From Peribacillus faecalis (lineage in GTDB: Bacteria > Bacillota > Bacilli > Bacillales > DSM-1321), in NCBI RefSeq assembly GCF_014712675.1, contig NZ_JACXSI010000009.1:19230-83229 (forward strand): 64,000 nucleotides of DNA, read 5' to 3'. The notes under the pieces were generated by a model, which did no database searches, was not told where the DNA came from, and saw nothing but the letters and a program-made list of their open reading frames with translations. The translations under genes were made by a program, and so were the position numbers. Below, piece after piece: positions 18,247 to 25,598 of the stretch (position 1 is the first letter of the stretch; the number at the start of each line of letters is the position of its first letter).

Positions 18247-19139
18247 AATGTGTCAATCTCTTCTTTTAACATTTCCCGATCAACAACCGATTGCAAATAA
18301 AATAATAGCTGATTGCGTAACTCGCTATGTTGCAGAGCCATTTCAATTGTAGATTGGATAAATCCGAATTTTTCACCAACATCAAAACGTACCCCCTCAA
18401 ATTCATATGCATAAATGGCTTCCGCTGCATTTAAAGTGGCAATCGCATCTGTCAGCTGAATTTCTCCGCCGGCTCCAGGTTGTTGATTTTCTAATATTTC
18501 GAATATTTTTGGAGTTAATATATACCTTCCCATGATTGCTAAATTGGAGGGTGATTCTTCTATAGCCGGTTTTTCAACTAATCCGTCAACACTATAAAAT
18601 CTTGCCCCTACTTGTTTAGCATCAATAATGCCATATCGTGATACTTCATTTGGCTTCACTTGCTGAACACCTAGAATAGATGAATTGAAGCGACTATATT
18701 GATCAATTAATTGTTTCAAGCAAGGTTTTTCTGCTTGGACAATATCATCTCCTAACAAAACAGCAAAAGGCTCATTACCGATAAACTTACGAGCACACCA
18801 AATCGCATGACCTAAGCCTTTTGGCTCTTTTTGTCGAATGTAATGAATATCTACTAGTTTTGAAGACTTTTGCACTTCTTCTAGCAACTCAAATTTACCT
18901 TTCTCGTAAAGCGTATGTTCGAGCTCAAAAGAATAATCAAAGTGATCCTCGATTGCACGCTTTCCTTTGCCGGTAACAATAATAATATCCTCAATACCGG
19001 ACTGGACCGCTTCTTCGATTATATACTGGATTGTCGGCTTATCGACAATCGGCAACATTTCCTTTGGCATCGCTTTTGTCGCCGGAAGAAATCTTGTTCC
19101 TAATCCAGCAGCGGGTATTATTGCTTTTCTGATCTTCAT
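18243..19139 (-). CDS. galU: UTP-glucose-1-phosphate uridylyltransferase (copy 1, in eps operon)
   Basis: 298 residues. [20 protein letters not shown] (G-x-G-T-R nucleotide motif), [20 protein letters not shown] and [20 protein letters not shown]-type core with [10 protein letters not shown] (metal aspartates) identify a GalU/GtaB enzyme making UDP-glucose. It follows EpsC by 12 bp. A second, very similar copy lies at 28854-29741: the first 60 or so residues differ at only one position and the catalytic core is nearly the same, while the C-terminal ends diverge. Confidence 0.93.
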   Translation of the reverse strand: MKIRKAIIPAAGLGTRFLPATKAMPKEMLPIVDKPTIQYIIEEAVQSGIEDIIIVTGKGKRAIEDHFDYSFELEHTLYEKGKFELLEEVQKSSKLVDIHYIRQKEPKGLGHAIWCARKFIGNEPFAVLLGDDIVQAEKPCLKQLIDQYSRFNSSILGVQQVKPNEVSRYGIIDAKQVGARFYSVDGLVEKPAIEESPSNLAIMGRYILTPKIFEILENQQPGAGGEIQLTDAIATLNAAEAIYAYEFEGVRFDVGEKFGFIQSTIEMALQHSELRNQLLFYLQSVVDREMLKEEIDTL

Positions 19140-19151
19140 ATCTTTGCTCCT

Positions 19152-20978
19152 TTAATTTAATATTGAGATAACTGGATATGTCTCTTCTTGTCCATTTGCA
19201 ATCAGTAATACTTTGTGCCTAATAAGATCACTATCCCAATTTGAGAAGTTAGCGATTATTTCTTCTATTTCAGGAATAAATAGTTTCTTCGTTTTACCGA
19301 CATATATATTGGGATATATTTGCTCTTCTAATACCTCATCATGACTTAAAAGCTCTTCATATAGTTTTTCGCCTGGACGGATACCCGTAAATGAAATTTT
19401 GATTTCATCCAATGAATAACCGGATAGCTTAATTAACTTTTTGGCCAAGTCCACAATTTTAACAGGTTCGCCCATATCGAGAACAAAGATTTCTCCTCCA
19501 TCAGCTAGTGCTCCCGCTTGTAAAACCAATCGGGAAGATTCAGGTATGGTCATGAAATAACGGATCATGTCCGGGTGAGTGACTGTCACCGGACCGCCTT
19601 TTTCTATTTGTTTTGTAAACAACGGAATGACACTACCTCTACTCCCAAGAACATTCCCGAAACGTACCGCGACAAATTTTGTATCGCTATTTTTATCCAT
19701 TTCTTGAATAAGCATTTCTGCCAGCCTTTTTGTAGCACCCATTACGCTTGTCGGGTTAACAGCTTTGTCGCTGGAAATCATTACAAACGTTTTCACGCCA
19801 TACCAGCTAGCAGCATTAGCGACGTTTTGTGTGCCGATTACATTATTTTTAATTGCTTCTTCAGGATTTTTTTCCATGAGCGGCACATGTTTATGAGCAG
19901 CAGCATGATATACAACTTCAGGCGAATATTTCTCCATTATTTCCATTAACTTCTTATTATCTTGTATGTCTGCAATTTCCGTTATAAATTCAATACCTGA
20001 ATGACGATAATTTTCTATTAATTCCATGTAAATTGAATAGATGCTGTTTTCACCATGACCTAATAATATAATGCTTTTCGGAGAGAAGTGGCATAATTGT
20101 CTGCATATTTCAGAACCGATGGAACCGCCAGCGCCTGTTACTAAAATTACTTGATCTTTAATGTATTCCGAAATACTTTCAATATCGAGATCAACAGGCT
20201 GCCTGCCAAGTAAATCTTCCACTTGCACATCACGAATTTTATTAACCGATAACTTCCCGGTTAGTAAGTCTTCTAACAAAGGTAAGATTTGTGTTTTTGC
20301 TTCAGTTTTGGCGCATTCCAAAAAGATACGATTGAGCTCTTCTTTATTTGATGATGGTATTGCTATAATGATATGCTCAATATTAAGCATTTTGACATAA
20401 TGTTCAATATGCTTCGTTTTGCCAACAACGGGTATACCAAAAATGTCCAGTTTCTGTTTTTTTGTGTCATCGTCTATAAATGCAACAGGCAGCAACTCTG
20501 AAGCATTTCCTTTTATAAGCTGTCTTGCAACCATTGTCCCAGCAGATCCAGCACCGATAATCATCGTTTTCTTTTTATTCGTTTGTTTTAATAAATAATA
20601 GTCTCTGAATGTTCTCCAAAAAAATCTAGAACCTCCAATTAAAACAAGATGTAATAGCCAAATAGTGATTAGGAGCCGTTCATCGAATACATTTAAAAAG
20701 ATTACCTGCACAATTGCTGCTAAAATCATGGTCGAAGTTGCCGTTTTTAATATAATCATTAGTTCTCCGATACTGGCATACTCCCAAGACTTCTTATTTA
20801 AGTTAAATATATATGCAAAAAGATGATGACCAATTAGCAAAGTTAATGACATAATGCTTAATTCATGCATGCTGATAAGATGATTAGGTATAACTATAGC
20901 GTTGCTCCCTAGAAAAGTAATTAAAATGATTACCGTGTCAATCAATATAAATAACGTAAGCCTTTGACGATATTTCAT
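19152..20978 (-). CDS. epsC: EpsC/PglF-type UDP-sugar 4,6-dehydratase
   Basis: 608 residues. Four to five membrane helices (to about 115) precede a CoA-binding-like domain (TMIIGAGSAGTMVARQLI near 137) and a short-chain dehydratase domain starting VILVTGAGGSIGSEICRQLC near 283. The active-site run SSDKAVNPTSVMGATKRLAE has methionine in the usual tyrosine position, as in PglF/FlaA1-type dehydratases. It should convert UDP-GlcNAc to the 4-keto-6-deoxy sugar used by EpsN. It is the first gene after the EAR element and terminator, so its expression, and that of all genes downstream, depends on antitermination. Confidence 0.92.
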   Translation of the reverse strand: MKYRQRLTLFILIDTVIILITFLGSNAIVIPNHLISMHELSIMSLTLLIGHHLFAYIFNLNKKSWEYASIGELMIILKTATSTMILAAIVQVIFLNVFDERLLITIWLLHLVLIGGSRFFWRTFRDYYLLKQTNKKKTMIIGAGSAGTMVARQLIKGNASELLPVAFIDDDTKKQKLDIFGIPVVGKTKHIEHYVKMLNIEHIIIAIPSSNKEELNRIFLECAKTEAKTQILPLLEDLLTGKLSVNKIRDVQVEDLLGRQPVDLDIESISEYIKDQVILVTGAGGSIGSEICRQLCHFSPKSIILLGHGENSIYSIYMELIENYRHSGIEFITEIADIQDNKKLMEIMEKYSPEVVYHAAAHKHVPLMEKNPEEAIKNNVIGTQNVANAASWYGVKTFVMISSDKAVNPTSVMGATKRLAEMLIQEMDKNSDTKFVAVRFGNVLGSRGSVIPLFTKQIEKGGPVTVTHPDMIRYFMTIPESSRLVLQAGALADGGEIFVLDMGEPVKIVDLAKKLIKLSGYSLDEIKISFTGIRPGEKLYEELLSHDEVLEEQIYPNIYVGKTKKLFIPEIEEIIANFSNWDSDLIRHKVLLIANGQEETYPVISILN

Positions 20979-21006
20979 AAAAAGGTTTCATCTCCTACTG
21001 CTAAAT

Positions 21007-21048
21007 TAAAAAAGGAAAACCTCCAATAAATTATTAAAGGGTCTTCCG
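21007..21048 (-). terminator. Intrinsic terminator between the EAR element and epsC
   Basis: On the minus strand an imperfect stem pairs GGAAGACC with GGTTTTCC, extended by AT pairs, and is followed by six T residues. It lies inside the operon, upstream of epsC, so transcription must read through it; EAR RNA is known to promote such readthrough in B. subtilis. Confidence 0.75.
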
Positions 21049-21062
21049 TTTTTAATTTAAAT

Positions 21063-21184
21063 GGGGCATCCAACCCCTCCTCACACCACACCAACGACGA
21101 CTAGCGTCTAAGGTATATTTCAACCCACAGCATGACCGAGTGCCTCCGTTTATATAGGTAAGGAGACATCACCTGTTGTTTATT
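21063..21184 (-). ncRNA. EAR element (eps-associated RNA)
   Basis: This about 120-nt stretch lies between epsB and epsC, the position where EAR is known in Bacillus. It is far more GC-rich than its surroundings. It holds several conserved-looking blocks on the minus strand: ACAACAGGTGATGTCTCC, CGGAGGCACTCGGTCATGCT, AGACGCTAGTCGTCGTTGG and a GGGG...CCCC hairpin at its end. EAR is a cis-acting processive antitermination RNA that lets polymerase bypass distal terminators in the eps operon. The identification rests on position plus sequence remembered from the family; a covariance-model scan would settle it. Confidence 0.85.
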
Positions 21185-21190
21185 CAATTT

Positions 21191-21208
21191 CGTTCTTAAT
21201 CAAGAACG
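21191..21208 (-). promoter_or_regulatory. Perfect 7-bp inverted repeat between epsB and EAR
   Basis: CGTTCTT, a four-base spacer, then AAGAACG form an exact inverted repeat immediately upstream of the EAR element. It could be a short RNA hairpin that helps fold or delimit EAR, or an operator. The half-site resembles a SinR box (GTTCTYT) but ends in A/G rather than T, so a SinR site is not claimed. Confidence 0.4.
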
Positions 21209-21224
21209 GTAAAACAAAAATAAA

Positions 21225-21896
21225 TTACTTCTTATAGAATACTTTGAATATTTTTTGCAAAATATTATGTGAATTATCATTTAAAACAATCCCTAAAATC
21301 TTTTCCTGCACAAAATGCAACTCTTTTTTTGCTGTTAATGTTTCTTTTAATTTCGTTTGCCCTTTTGTTATTACCATGACAGTGCCATCGCAATGGTTCG
21401 CTAAAACCTTCGTGATTGACGACTCGAGCAGAGATGGAGAATCAATAAAGATGTAATCGTATAAACTGTAAAGATATGTTAACAGTTTCTCAATATTTGC
21501 AGATTCAATAATATTTAACTTTTCATAACCGCTAGCCAGTATATCAAGATGAGCAATACTTGTTTTCTGAATAACCTCATTTGCCGATCGATGCTCATTG
21601 AGCAATAAATCTACTAATCCAACATTATTGTCTAAATTAAAGTAATGATGAATATTCGGTCGTTTAAAATTGGCATCAATGATAAGTACTTTTGCATTTT
21701 GTGAAGCTAGTGTCACCGCTAAGTTAATTGCCGTTACCGTTTTACCTTCGCCAGATGATGGTGATGTTACAAGGACACTTTTCATATCACTTTCTTTCGT
21801 CAATAATCGTATATTTGTCAGTAATGATCGATATTGCTCAGCAATGAGTGATTTCGGATTTGAGATAGAAATTATTTTAGTAGTAGAAGAGATCAT
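21225..21896 (-). CDS. epsB: EpsB/CapB-like BY-kinase (tyrosine kinase/ATPase)
   Basis: 223 residues. SVLVTSPSSGEGKTVTAINL near 40 is Walker A, VLIIDANFKRPNIHHYF near 73 is Walker A' (DANxKRP), and YDYIFIDSPSL near 145 is Walker B, the full BY-kinase set. The N-terminus KSLIAEQYRSLLTNIRL provides the usual oligomerisation helix. The C-terminus (KIFKVFYKK) has only one tyrosine instead of the tyrosine cluster normally autophosphorylated. It pairs with the EpsA activator encoded 9 bp upstream to control chain length. Confidence 0.9.
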   Translation of the reverse strand: MISSTTKIISISNPKSLIAEQYRSLLTNIRLLTKESDMKSVLVTSPSSGEGKTVTAINLAVTLASQNAKVLIIDANFKRPNIHHYFNLDNNVGLVDLLLNEHRSANEVIQKTSIAHLDILASGYEKLNIIESANIEKLLTYLYSLYDYIFIDSPSLLESSITKVLANHCDGTVMVITKGQTKLKETLTAKKELHFVQEKILGIVLNDNSHNILQKIFKVFYKK

Positions 21897-21905
21897 CTAA
21901 ACACC

Positions 21906-22637
21906 TCATATTTTTACTTCATTTGATTCTGTTTCCTTACTGACTAACAACATTTTTTCATCTTTCTTCTTATTATTATTTCTCGTATTCTTTTTGTTAC
22001 TTTTAGAGATATAACCAATAACCGGCAATCCGATTTGCTCTTCTACTTCTTGGATTGTGCGAATTCTGCTGTCGAATACATTCAATAAATAAGCTAGACC
22101 GATTGCAAGTACTAGACCGATTATACTAACTTTTAATATTGTAGAATTGCTACTTTCTGTTGCTATTGGGATAGCTGTCGCCTTCGCTTCTGATAAATAA
22201 TGTATAGCATCAAAATCCAAAATCGTCGGCACTGTTTCTTTAAATACTCTCGCGGTAGTATTGGCAATATCTGCAGCTAATTGTGAATCTTTATTTGTTG
22301 CACTAATAATCACTACATAAGACGAACCTACTGAATAGACTTCCAAGCTATTTGCTAATTGTTCGGGGGACATAGACAGCTTTAATTCTGAAACAACTTT
22401 TTCAAGTACGACAGTATCCTTAATGATCACTTGCATCGTTGACATATTTTCAGCAGTTGCATTTACGATTATTTTTGCTGATGATTGGTATAAAGGAACA
22501 CCCTTATTGCTTTGAGCAATATAATACCCCCCCAAGCCAAAAATCAATACAGTTAAAATAATTAACCATGAATATCTTAATAGTGGTTGGATAATTTCTT
22601 TTATACTGATTTCTTTTACCGTCTCTTTATTTCTCAT
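21906..22637 (-). CDS. epsA: EpsA/CapA-like chain-length determinant (Wzz) and kinase activator
   Basis: 243 residues. Two membrane helices frame an extracellular loop: WLIILTVLIFGLGGYYIAQS near 24-43 and IIGLVLAIGLAYLLNVFDSR near 172-191. The loop has the Wzz pattern YQSSAKIIVNATAENMSTMQ and SYVVIISATNKDSQLAADIA. The cytoplasmic tail is lysine/asparagine-rich and, as in Gram-positive CapA/TkmA, would activate the separate kinase EpsB. Confidence 0.88.
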   Translation of the reverse strand: MRNKETVKEISIKEIIQPLLRYSWLIILTVLIFGLGGYYIAQSNKGVPLYQSSAKIIVNATAENMSTMQVIIKDTVVLEKVVSELKLSMSPEQLANSLEVYSVGSSYVVIISATNKDSQLAADIANTTARVFKETVPTILDFDAIHYLSEAKATAIPIATESSNSTILKVSIIGLVLAIGLAYLLNVFDSRIRTIQEVEEQIGLPVIGYISKSNKKNTRNNNKKKDEKMLLVSKETESNEVKI

Positions 22638-22662
22638 TTCTCCACCCTAGAATGATTTGATT

Positions 22663-22956
22663 TTACTCACTAACTAAAACTATTAAGTTCTCTTCAAGTA
22701 AATGTTCGATAAAGGGCAAAACATCTTCCTTACATTGTTCCGCTTCAACATTATATTCATTTTGCAATTTTGCAATTAAAGCATCTACTTGAATTGGCTT
22801 ATGTATGTAATCCCAAATAACTCCCCCAATGGTCCCAAGGTTGTAGTATTTCCCGTTTTTAATGCTTAACATTACCTTCTCTCCGTCCATATCACTTACG
22901 ATATTGCCTTCTGCTTGGGTAATGCAGTCTTTAAGACTGATTTTGCATTCTTGCAT
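22663..22956 (-). CDS. PqqD-family (RRE-type) small protein at the head of the eps operon
   Basis: 97 residues from ATG 22956 (AGAGGA about ten bases upstream; a TTG at 22965 is too close to that site). ITQAEGNIVSDMDGEKVMLS, KYYNLGTIGGVIWDYI near 40-55 and QNEYNVEAEQCKEDVLPFIE then LLEENLIV match the PqqD fold: two-strand hairpin, then winged-helix-like helices, in the form annotated with lasso-peptide clusters. PqqD domains bind precursor peptides and present them to modifying enzymes. No precursor, B2 protease or cyclase lies nearby; instead it is the promoter-proximal gene of the eps operon, 25 bp before EpsA. What peptide it binds, if any, is unknown. Confidence 0.75.
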   Translation of the reverse strand: MQECKISLKDCITQAEGNIVSDMDGEKVMLSIKNGKYYNLGTIGGVIWDYIHKPIQVDALIAKLQNEYNVEAEQCKEDVLPFIEHLLEENLIVLVSE

Positions 22957-23039
22957 ATTAAACAAATCCTCTCATAAGAAATTAAATAGATTCAGTTCTA
23001 TTTCCTCTTGCTTTATAAATCGCTTTATACGTTCGATAT

Positions 23040-23046
23040 AAAGAAC
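23040..23046 (-). promoter_or_regulatory. SinR-box match downstream of the eps -10
   Basis: GTTCTTT on the minus strand matches the SinR consensus GTTCTYT exactly and starts ten bases after the -10 hexamer, over the predicted transcription start. It also forms part of an inverted GTTC-N8-GAAC pair. Together with the SinR-like gene inside the operon this suggests direct autorepression. A 7-bp match alone is weak evidence. Confidence 0.45.
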
Positions 23047-23056
23047 TAATAACTAT

Positions 23057-23085
23057 AAAATAGCATCTGTGTAAAAAAGTGTCAA
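23057..23085 (-). promoter_or_regulatory. Sigma-A promoter of the eps operon
   Basis: TTGACA at 23080-23085, a 17-base spacer and TATTTT at 23057-23062 make a near-consensus vegetative promoter about 100 bp before the PqqD-like start. No other gene lies between, so this is the best candidate for the main operon promoter. Confidence 0.75.
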
Positions 23086-23104
23086 TTATAATTTTCATAA
23101 AATT

Positions 23105-23122
23105 ACAATTGTTAACAATTGT
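23105..23122. promoter_or_regulatory. 18-bp perfect palindrome upstream of the eps -35
   Basis: ACAATTGTTAACAATTGT reads identically on both strands, about 20 bp upstream of the -35. Its position suits an activator or repressor operator for the eps operon. I do not recognise the binding protein. Confidence 0.45.
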
Positions 23123-23220
23123 CGATGTTATAAGCCATAAACAAGATATCAATAATGTATTAGCCGCTTATTTAAGTTATGTCCATTCTTTCAAAATTCA
23201 CAATTTGTTCTCAATAACAT

Positions 23221-23247
23221 AAAAAAACTGATTGCAATCGCAATCAG
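23221..23247 (-). terminator. Intrinsic terminator after the GIY-YIG gene
   Basis: An exact 8-bp stem (CTGATTGC/GCAATCAG) with a four-base loop is followed on the minus strand by seven T residues, ten bases after the GIY-YIG stop codon. It separates that gene from the eps promoter. Confidence 0.85.
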
Positions 23248-23256
23248 CTTTTTCTA

Positions 23257-23631
23257 TTACTTATAAAATACTTTATCGATGTTATACTTCGAATGAAGTG
23301 TATTGATGATATATGTTTCGTAAATTTCACGTTCCATAGGATCTTCTACTACACATACATCAATTGAATAAATTTCGTCTCTATGGTTTTTAACTGGAGA
23401 AACATTGTCCTCAAGGTGTTTCTTTACGCGTTGTCTTAGCTTGCGCGCTTTGCCTACGAAAAGAAGTTCATCATGGATATTGTAAAACATGAAGATGCCG
23501 CCTTTATCGCGAGGGATTTCATGTAAATCAATGAATCCATTGATGCTAGGGATTACTGCTTCTCCAGGTTTGATTTGTTGTTTACGTCGTTCGATGCTTA
23601 CATCGACTTTTGGGATTTCAATATTAATCAT
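23257..23631 (-). CDS. GIY-YIG domain protein
   Basis: 124 residues from ATG 23631 (AGAGG about eleven bases upstream); an ATG at 23673 would add 14 residues but has no ribosome site. KGGIFMFYNIHDELLFVGKA near 57-76 is a divergent GIY-YIG core (GIF...LLFVGKA) followed by KLRQRVKKHL and later the glutamate-containing EREIYETYIINTL. It resembles small Bacillus GIY-YIG proteins related to the UvrC N-terminal fold. Nuclease activity is possible but unproven. Confidence 0.75.
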   Translation of the reverse strand: MINIEIPKVDVSIERRKQQIKPGEAVIPSINGFIDLHEIPRDKGGIFMFYNIHDELLFVGKARKLRQRVKKHLEDNVSPVKNHRDEIYSIDVCVVEDPMEREIYETYIINTLHSKYNIDKVFYK

Positions 23632-23744
23632 ACTATTCACGTCCTCTAATTGTGTAAAAGTTAATGTTATCATAAGTTTCGGCTATTGGCTATGATAAGT
23701 GGAAACTTCTTTTCCATAAGTATACCTTTATTTTAGTTTGACTA

Positions 23745-23780
23745 CAAAAAAATCTCTTCCGCATAAGCAGAAGAGATTTT
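23745..23780 (-). terminator. Intrinsic terminator of the lysine permease gene
   Basis: AAATCTCTTC pairs exactly with GAAGAGATTT around a ten-base loop, followed by seven T on the minus strand, just after the permease stop codon. Confidence 0.9.
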
Positions 23781-23785
23781 ATATT

Positions 23786-25225
23786 TTAAGAAGCATTTTC
23801 TTCTAAAACTGTATCTTGTGAAGTGGAAGGTGTCTCTGGTTTTTGTTTCATAAATCGATAAAAAGCCAGTCCGCTTACAAGCAGTAATACACCTAAAATG
23901 AATGTTTTAAGGTCTGATGTACCGGCAAATAAAACGTAAACAGAATAAAATGTTGCTACTCCACCGATAATTCCATCTTTCAGTCTTCCATCTTTAACGC
24001 CATATGTTTCTCCTGTAATTACGAGCTTCAATTGGAATGCAGCAGCGATTACATAAGGAACTAGGTACGACAATGTTGCGATGTAAATAATAAAGTTAAA
24101 TGCCTCTGAAATCGAGTTTGAAATCGTTGAAAAAATGAATAACTGACCTAATGCATTTGTCAGCAATAATGAAAATGCCGGAATGCCTTTTTTGTTTTCT
24201 TTCATAAAACGTGGAATGAAGATGCCTTGTTTAGCAGCGGCACTTGGTACTTCCGCTGAAAGCATTGTCCATCCGATTGTAGAACCGATTAATGAAATTA
24301 AACCTAATGCTGCCAACAATTTTCCGCCGATTGGTCCTAAAACTGTTTCGATAGCGTCGATAAGCGGTTTTTCAGATGTTACTAGAACTTCTTGTGGAAG
24401 CAAGCCCATAACTAATGAACTGATTCCGATATAAATCGCTAATGTGATCATTAATCCTAATACTGTTGCACGTTTAACATCTGATTGTTTTTTCGCTCTA
24501 GATGAGAAAACGACGGCTGATTCAACGCCGATGAAAGCCCATAAAGTTGCTACTGCCGCAGCATTAATTTGTCCAAGCATACCTACTGTTTCGCCGACTT
24601 CTGTTGTTTTGTCTGCAATAAAAGGTGTTATGTTAGATGCTTCAAAAGCTGTTAATCCAATAATAATAAAGATGAAAAATCCAGTTACTTTTGCGGCTGT
24701 AGCGGCCAAGTTAATTTTACCTGCGCCCTCGATGCCTTTAAGAATAATGAAGTGAGTACCCCATAAAACAATTGTACAAACTAAAAATGTAAGTGCATTT
24801 CCGACTTTTAGTGTAAAACCTCCGACTGTAAATAAATCAGCCTGACTCGTCATTACCGGGAAGAACGTTGATAAATAACTGGCAAAAGTCGTTACAATCG
24901 CGATATTCCCTGCTAAGTTACCAATCCAGTATCCCCACGTTGACATAAATCCTGTTAATGTTGATGCTTTTGAGCCTTTTTTAAATAATTCTTTCGCATA
25001 TATTTGCGGTCCGCCTTGTAGTTCAGGTTTTCTTTTTCCTAAGTTACCGAATACGAATGCGACGAATAAAACGCCTAAACCTGTGAATATCCAAGCTGAT
25101 ATGACACCAGCCGGACTTGCCGCTTCTGCTAATGTTCTAGGAAGCATAAAGATTCCGGAACCGACCATGTTGCCGATTACCAATGATGTTAAAATCCAAA
25201 ATCCAATTTTCTGTTGATTACCCAT
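23786..25225 (-). CDS. L-box-controlled APC-family lysine permease/antiporter (YvsH-like)
   Basis: 479 residues from ATG 25225, which has AGAGGAGA seven bases upstream; an ATG at 25270 lies too near the riboswitch terminator and has no site. About twelve membrane helices. IGFWILTSLVIGNMVGSGIF near 6-25 carries the GSG(I/V)F substrate motif of APC transporters, and the order of helices fits the basic amino acid antiporter branch (ArcD/LysP/YvsH). A lysine riboswitch lies directly upstream, which is the strongest clue that the substrate is lysine or an analogue. Uptake versus lysine/product exchange cannot be decided. Confidence 0.82.
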   Translation of the reverse strand: MGNQQKIGFWILTSLVIGNMVGSGIFMLPRTLAEAASPAGVISAWIFTGLGVLFVAFVFGNLGKRKPELQGGPQIYAKELFKKGSKASTLTGFMSTWGYWIGNLAGNIAIVTTFASYLSTFFPVMTSQADLFTVGGFTLKVGNALTFLVCTIVLWGTHFIILKGIEGAGKINLAATAAKVTGFFIFIIIGLTAFEASNITPFIADKTTEVGETVGMLGQINAAAVATLWAFIGVESAVVFSSRAKKQSDVKRATVLGLMITLAIYIGISSLVMGLLPQEVLVTSEKPLIDAIETVLGPIGGKLLAALGLISLIGSTIGWTMLSAEVPSAAAKQGIFIPRFMKENKKGIPAFSLLLTNALGQLFIFSTISNSISEAFNFIIYIATLSYLVPYVIAAAFQLKLVITGETYGVKDGRLKDGIIGGVATFYSVYVLFAGTSDLKTFILGVLLLVSGLAFYRFMKQKPETPSTSQDTVLEENAS

Positions 25226-25286
25226 TTGACAATCTCCTCTGAAGTTAATAGTCTCTTGTTCGTTACTCATTCACAACAGGTAGAGA

Positions 25287-25318
25287 AAATAAAAACACAC
25301 CACTTAAAGATGGTGTGT
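25287..25318 (-). terminator. Riboswitch-controlled terminator
   Basis: ACACACCA and TGGTGTGT form an exact 8-bp stem followed on the minus strand by TTTTTATTTT. It lies between the lysine riboswitch aptamer and the permease start, so lysine binding should favour termination. Confidence 0.88.
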
Positions 25319-25545
25319 TGTCTGTATCTACAACGCTCACCAACTTTGATGGATAGTTCTCCATAGCAAAATGCTATGACAGTCCTGCACCTGTTCGATG
25401 CAGTCCCAGCTTACTGCGACCAGAAATTCGCAGCGCTTCGGCGGTGGTTCCTTTCAACAAACGTCATCGAGTTTTCTGACTCTCGGTTTATGTACTCTTA
25501 AACACCGCAACCTCTACCTCATCTATTGCTGATGAGGACTATAAT
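25319..25545 (-). promoter_or_regulatory. Lysine riboswitch (L-box) aptamer
   Basis: The minus strand begins with a CCTCATC...GATGAGG outer helix, then GAGGTAGAGGTTGCGG, later GAAAGGAACCACCGCCGAAG, CTGGGACTGCATCG paired with the AGGTGCAGGACTGTCA segment, and GCATTTTGCTATGGAGAAC. These are the conserved blocks of the five-helix lysine riboswitch in the known order. Length (about 225 nt including linker) fits. It is followed by an intrinsic terminator and the APC permease, the known arrangement at B. subtilis yvsH. Confidence 0.92.
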
Positions 25546-25565
25546 GTATTATTTAATATAATCAT

Positions 25566-25594
25566 ATAATAATTTAGTGCAACATATCTGTCAA
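25566..25594 (-). promoter_or_regulatory. Sigma-A promoter of the riboswitch-permease unit
   Basis: TTGACA at 25589-25594, 17-base spacer, TATTAT at 25566-25571. It lies between the EAL stop codon and the riboswitch, so the permease has its own promoter. Confidence 0.8.
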
Positions 25595-25598
25595 GCCG

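Noticed and set aside
21063-21184. Group II intron fragment in the eps operon
   Set aside because: GGTGTGGTGTGAGGAGGGG looks like part of an intron end, but there is no domain V, and position plus the other blocks fit the EAR element.
21191-21208. SinR operator
   Set aside because: Half-sites are GTTCTTA/GTTCTTG and do not match GTTCTYT at the last base; location between epsB and EAR is not at a promoter.
22663-22956. Lasso-peptide biosynthetic cluster
   Set aside because: Only the PqqD-like protein is present; no precursor, transglutaminase-like B2 protease, asparagine-synthetase-like C or ABC exporter is in the window.
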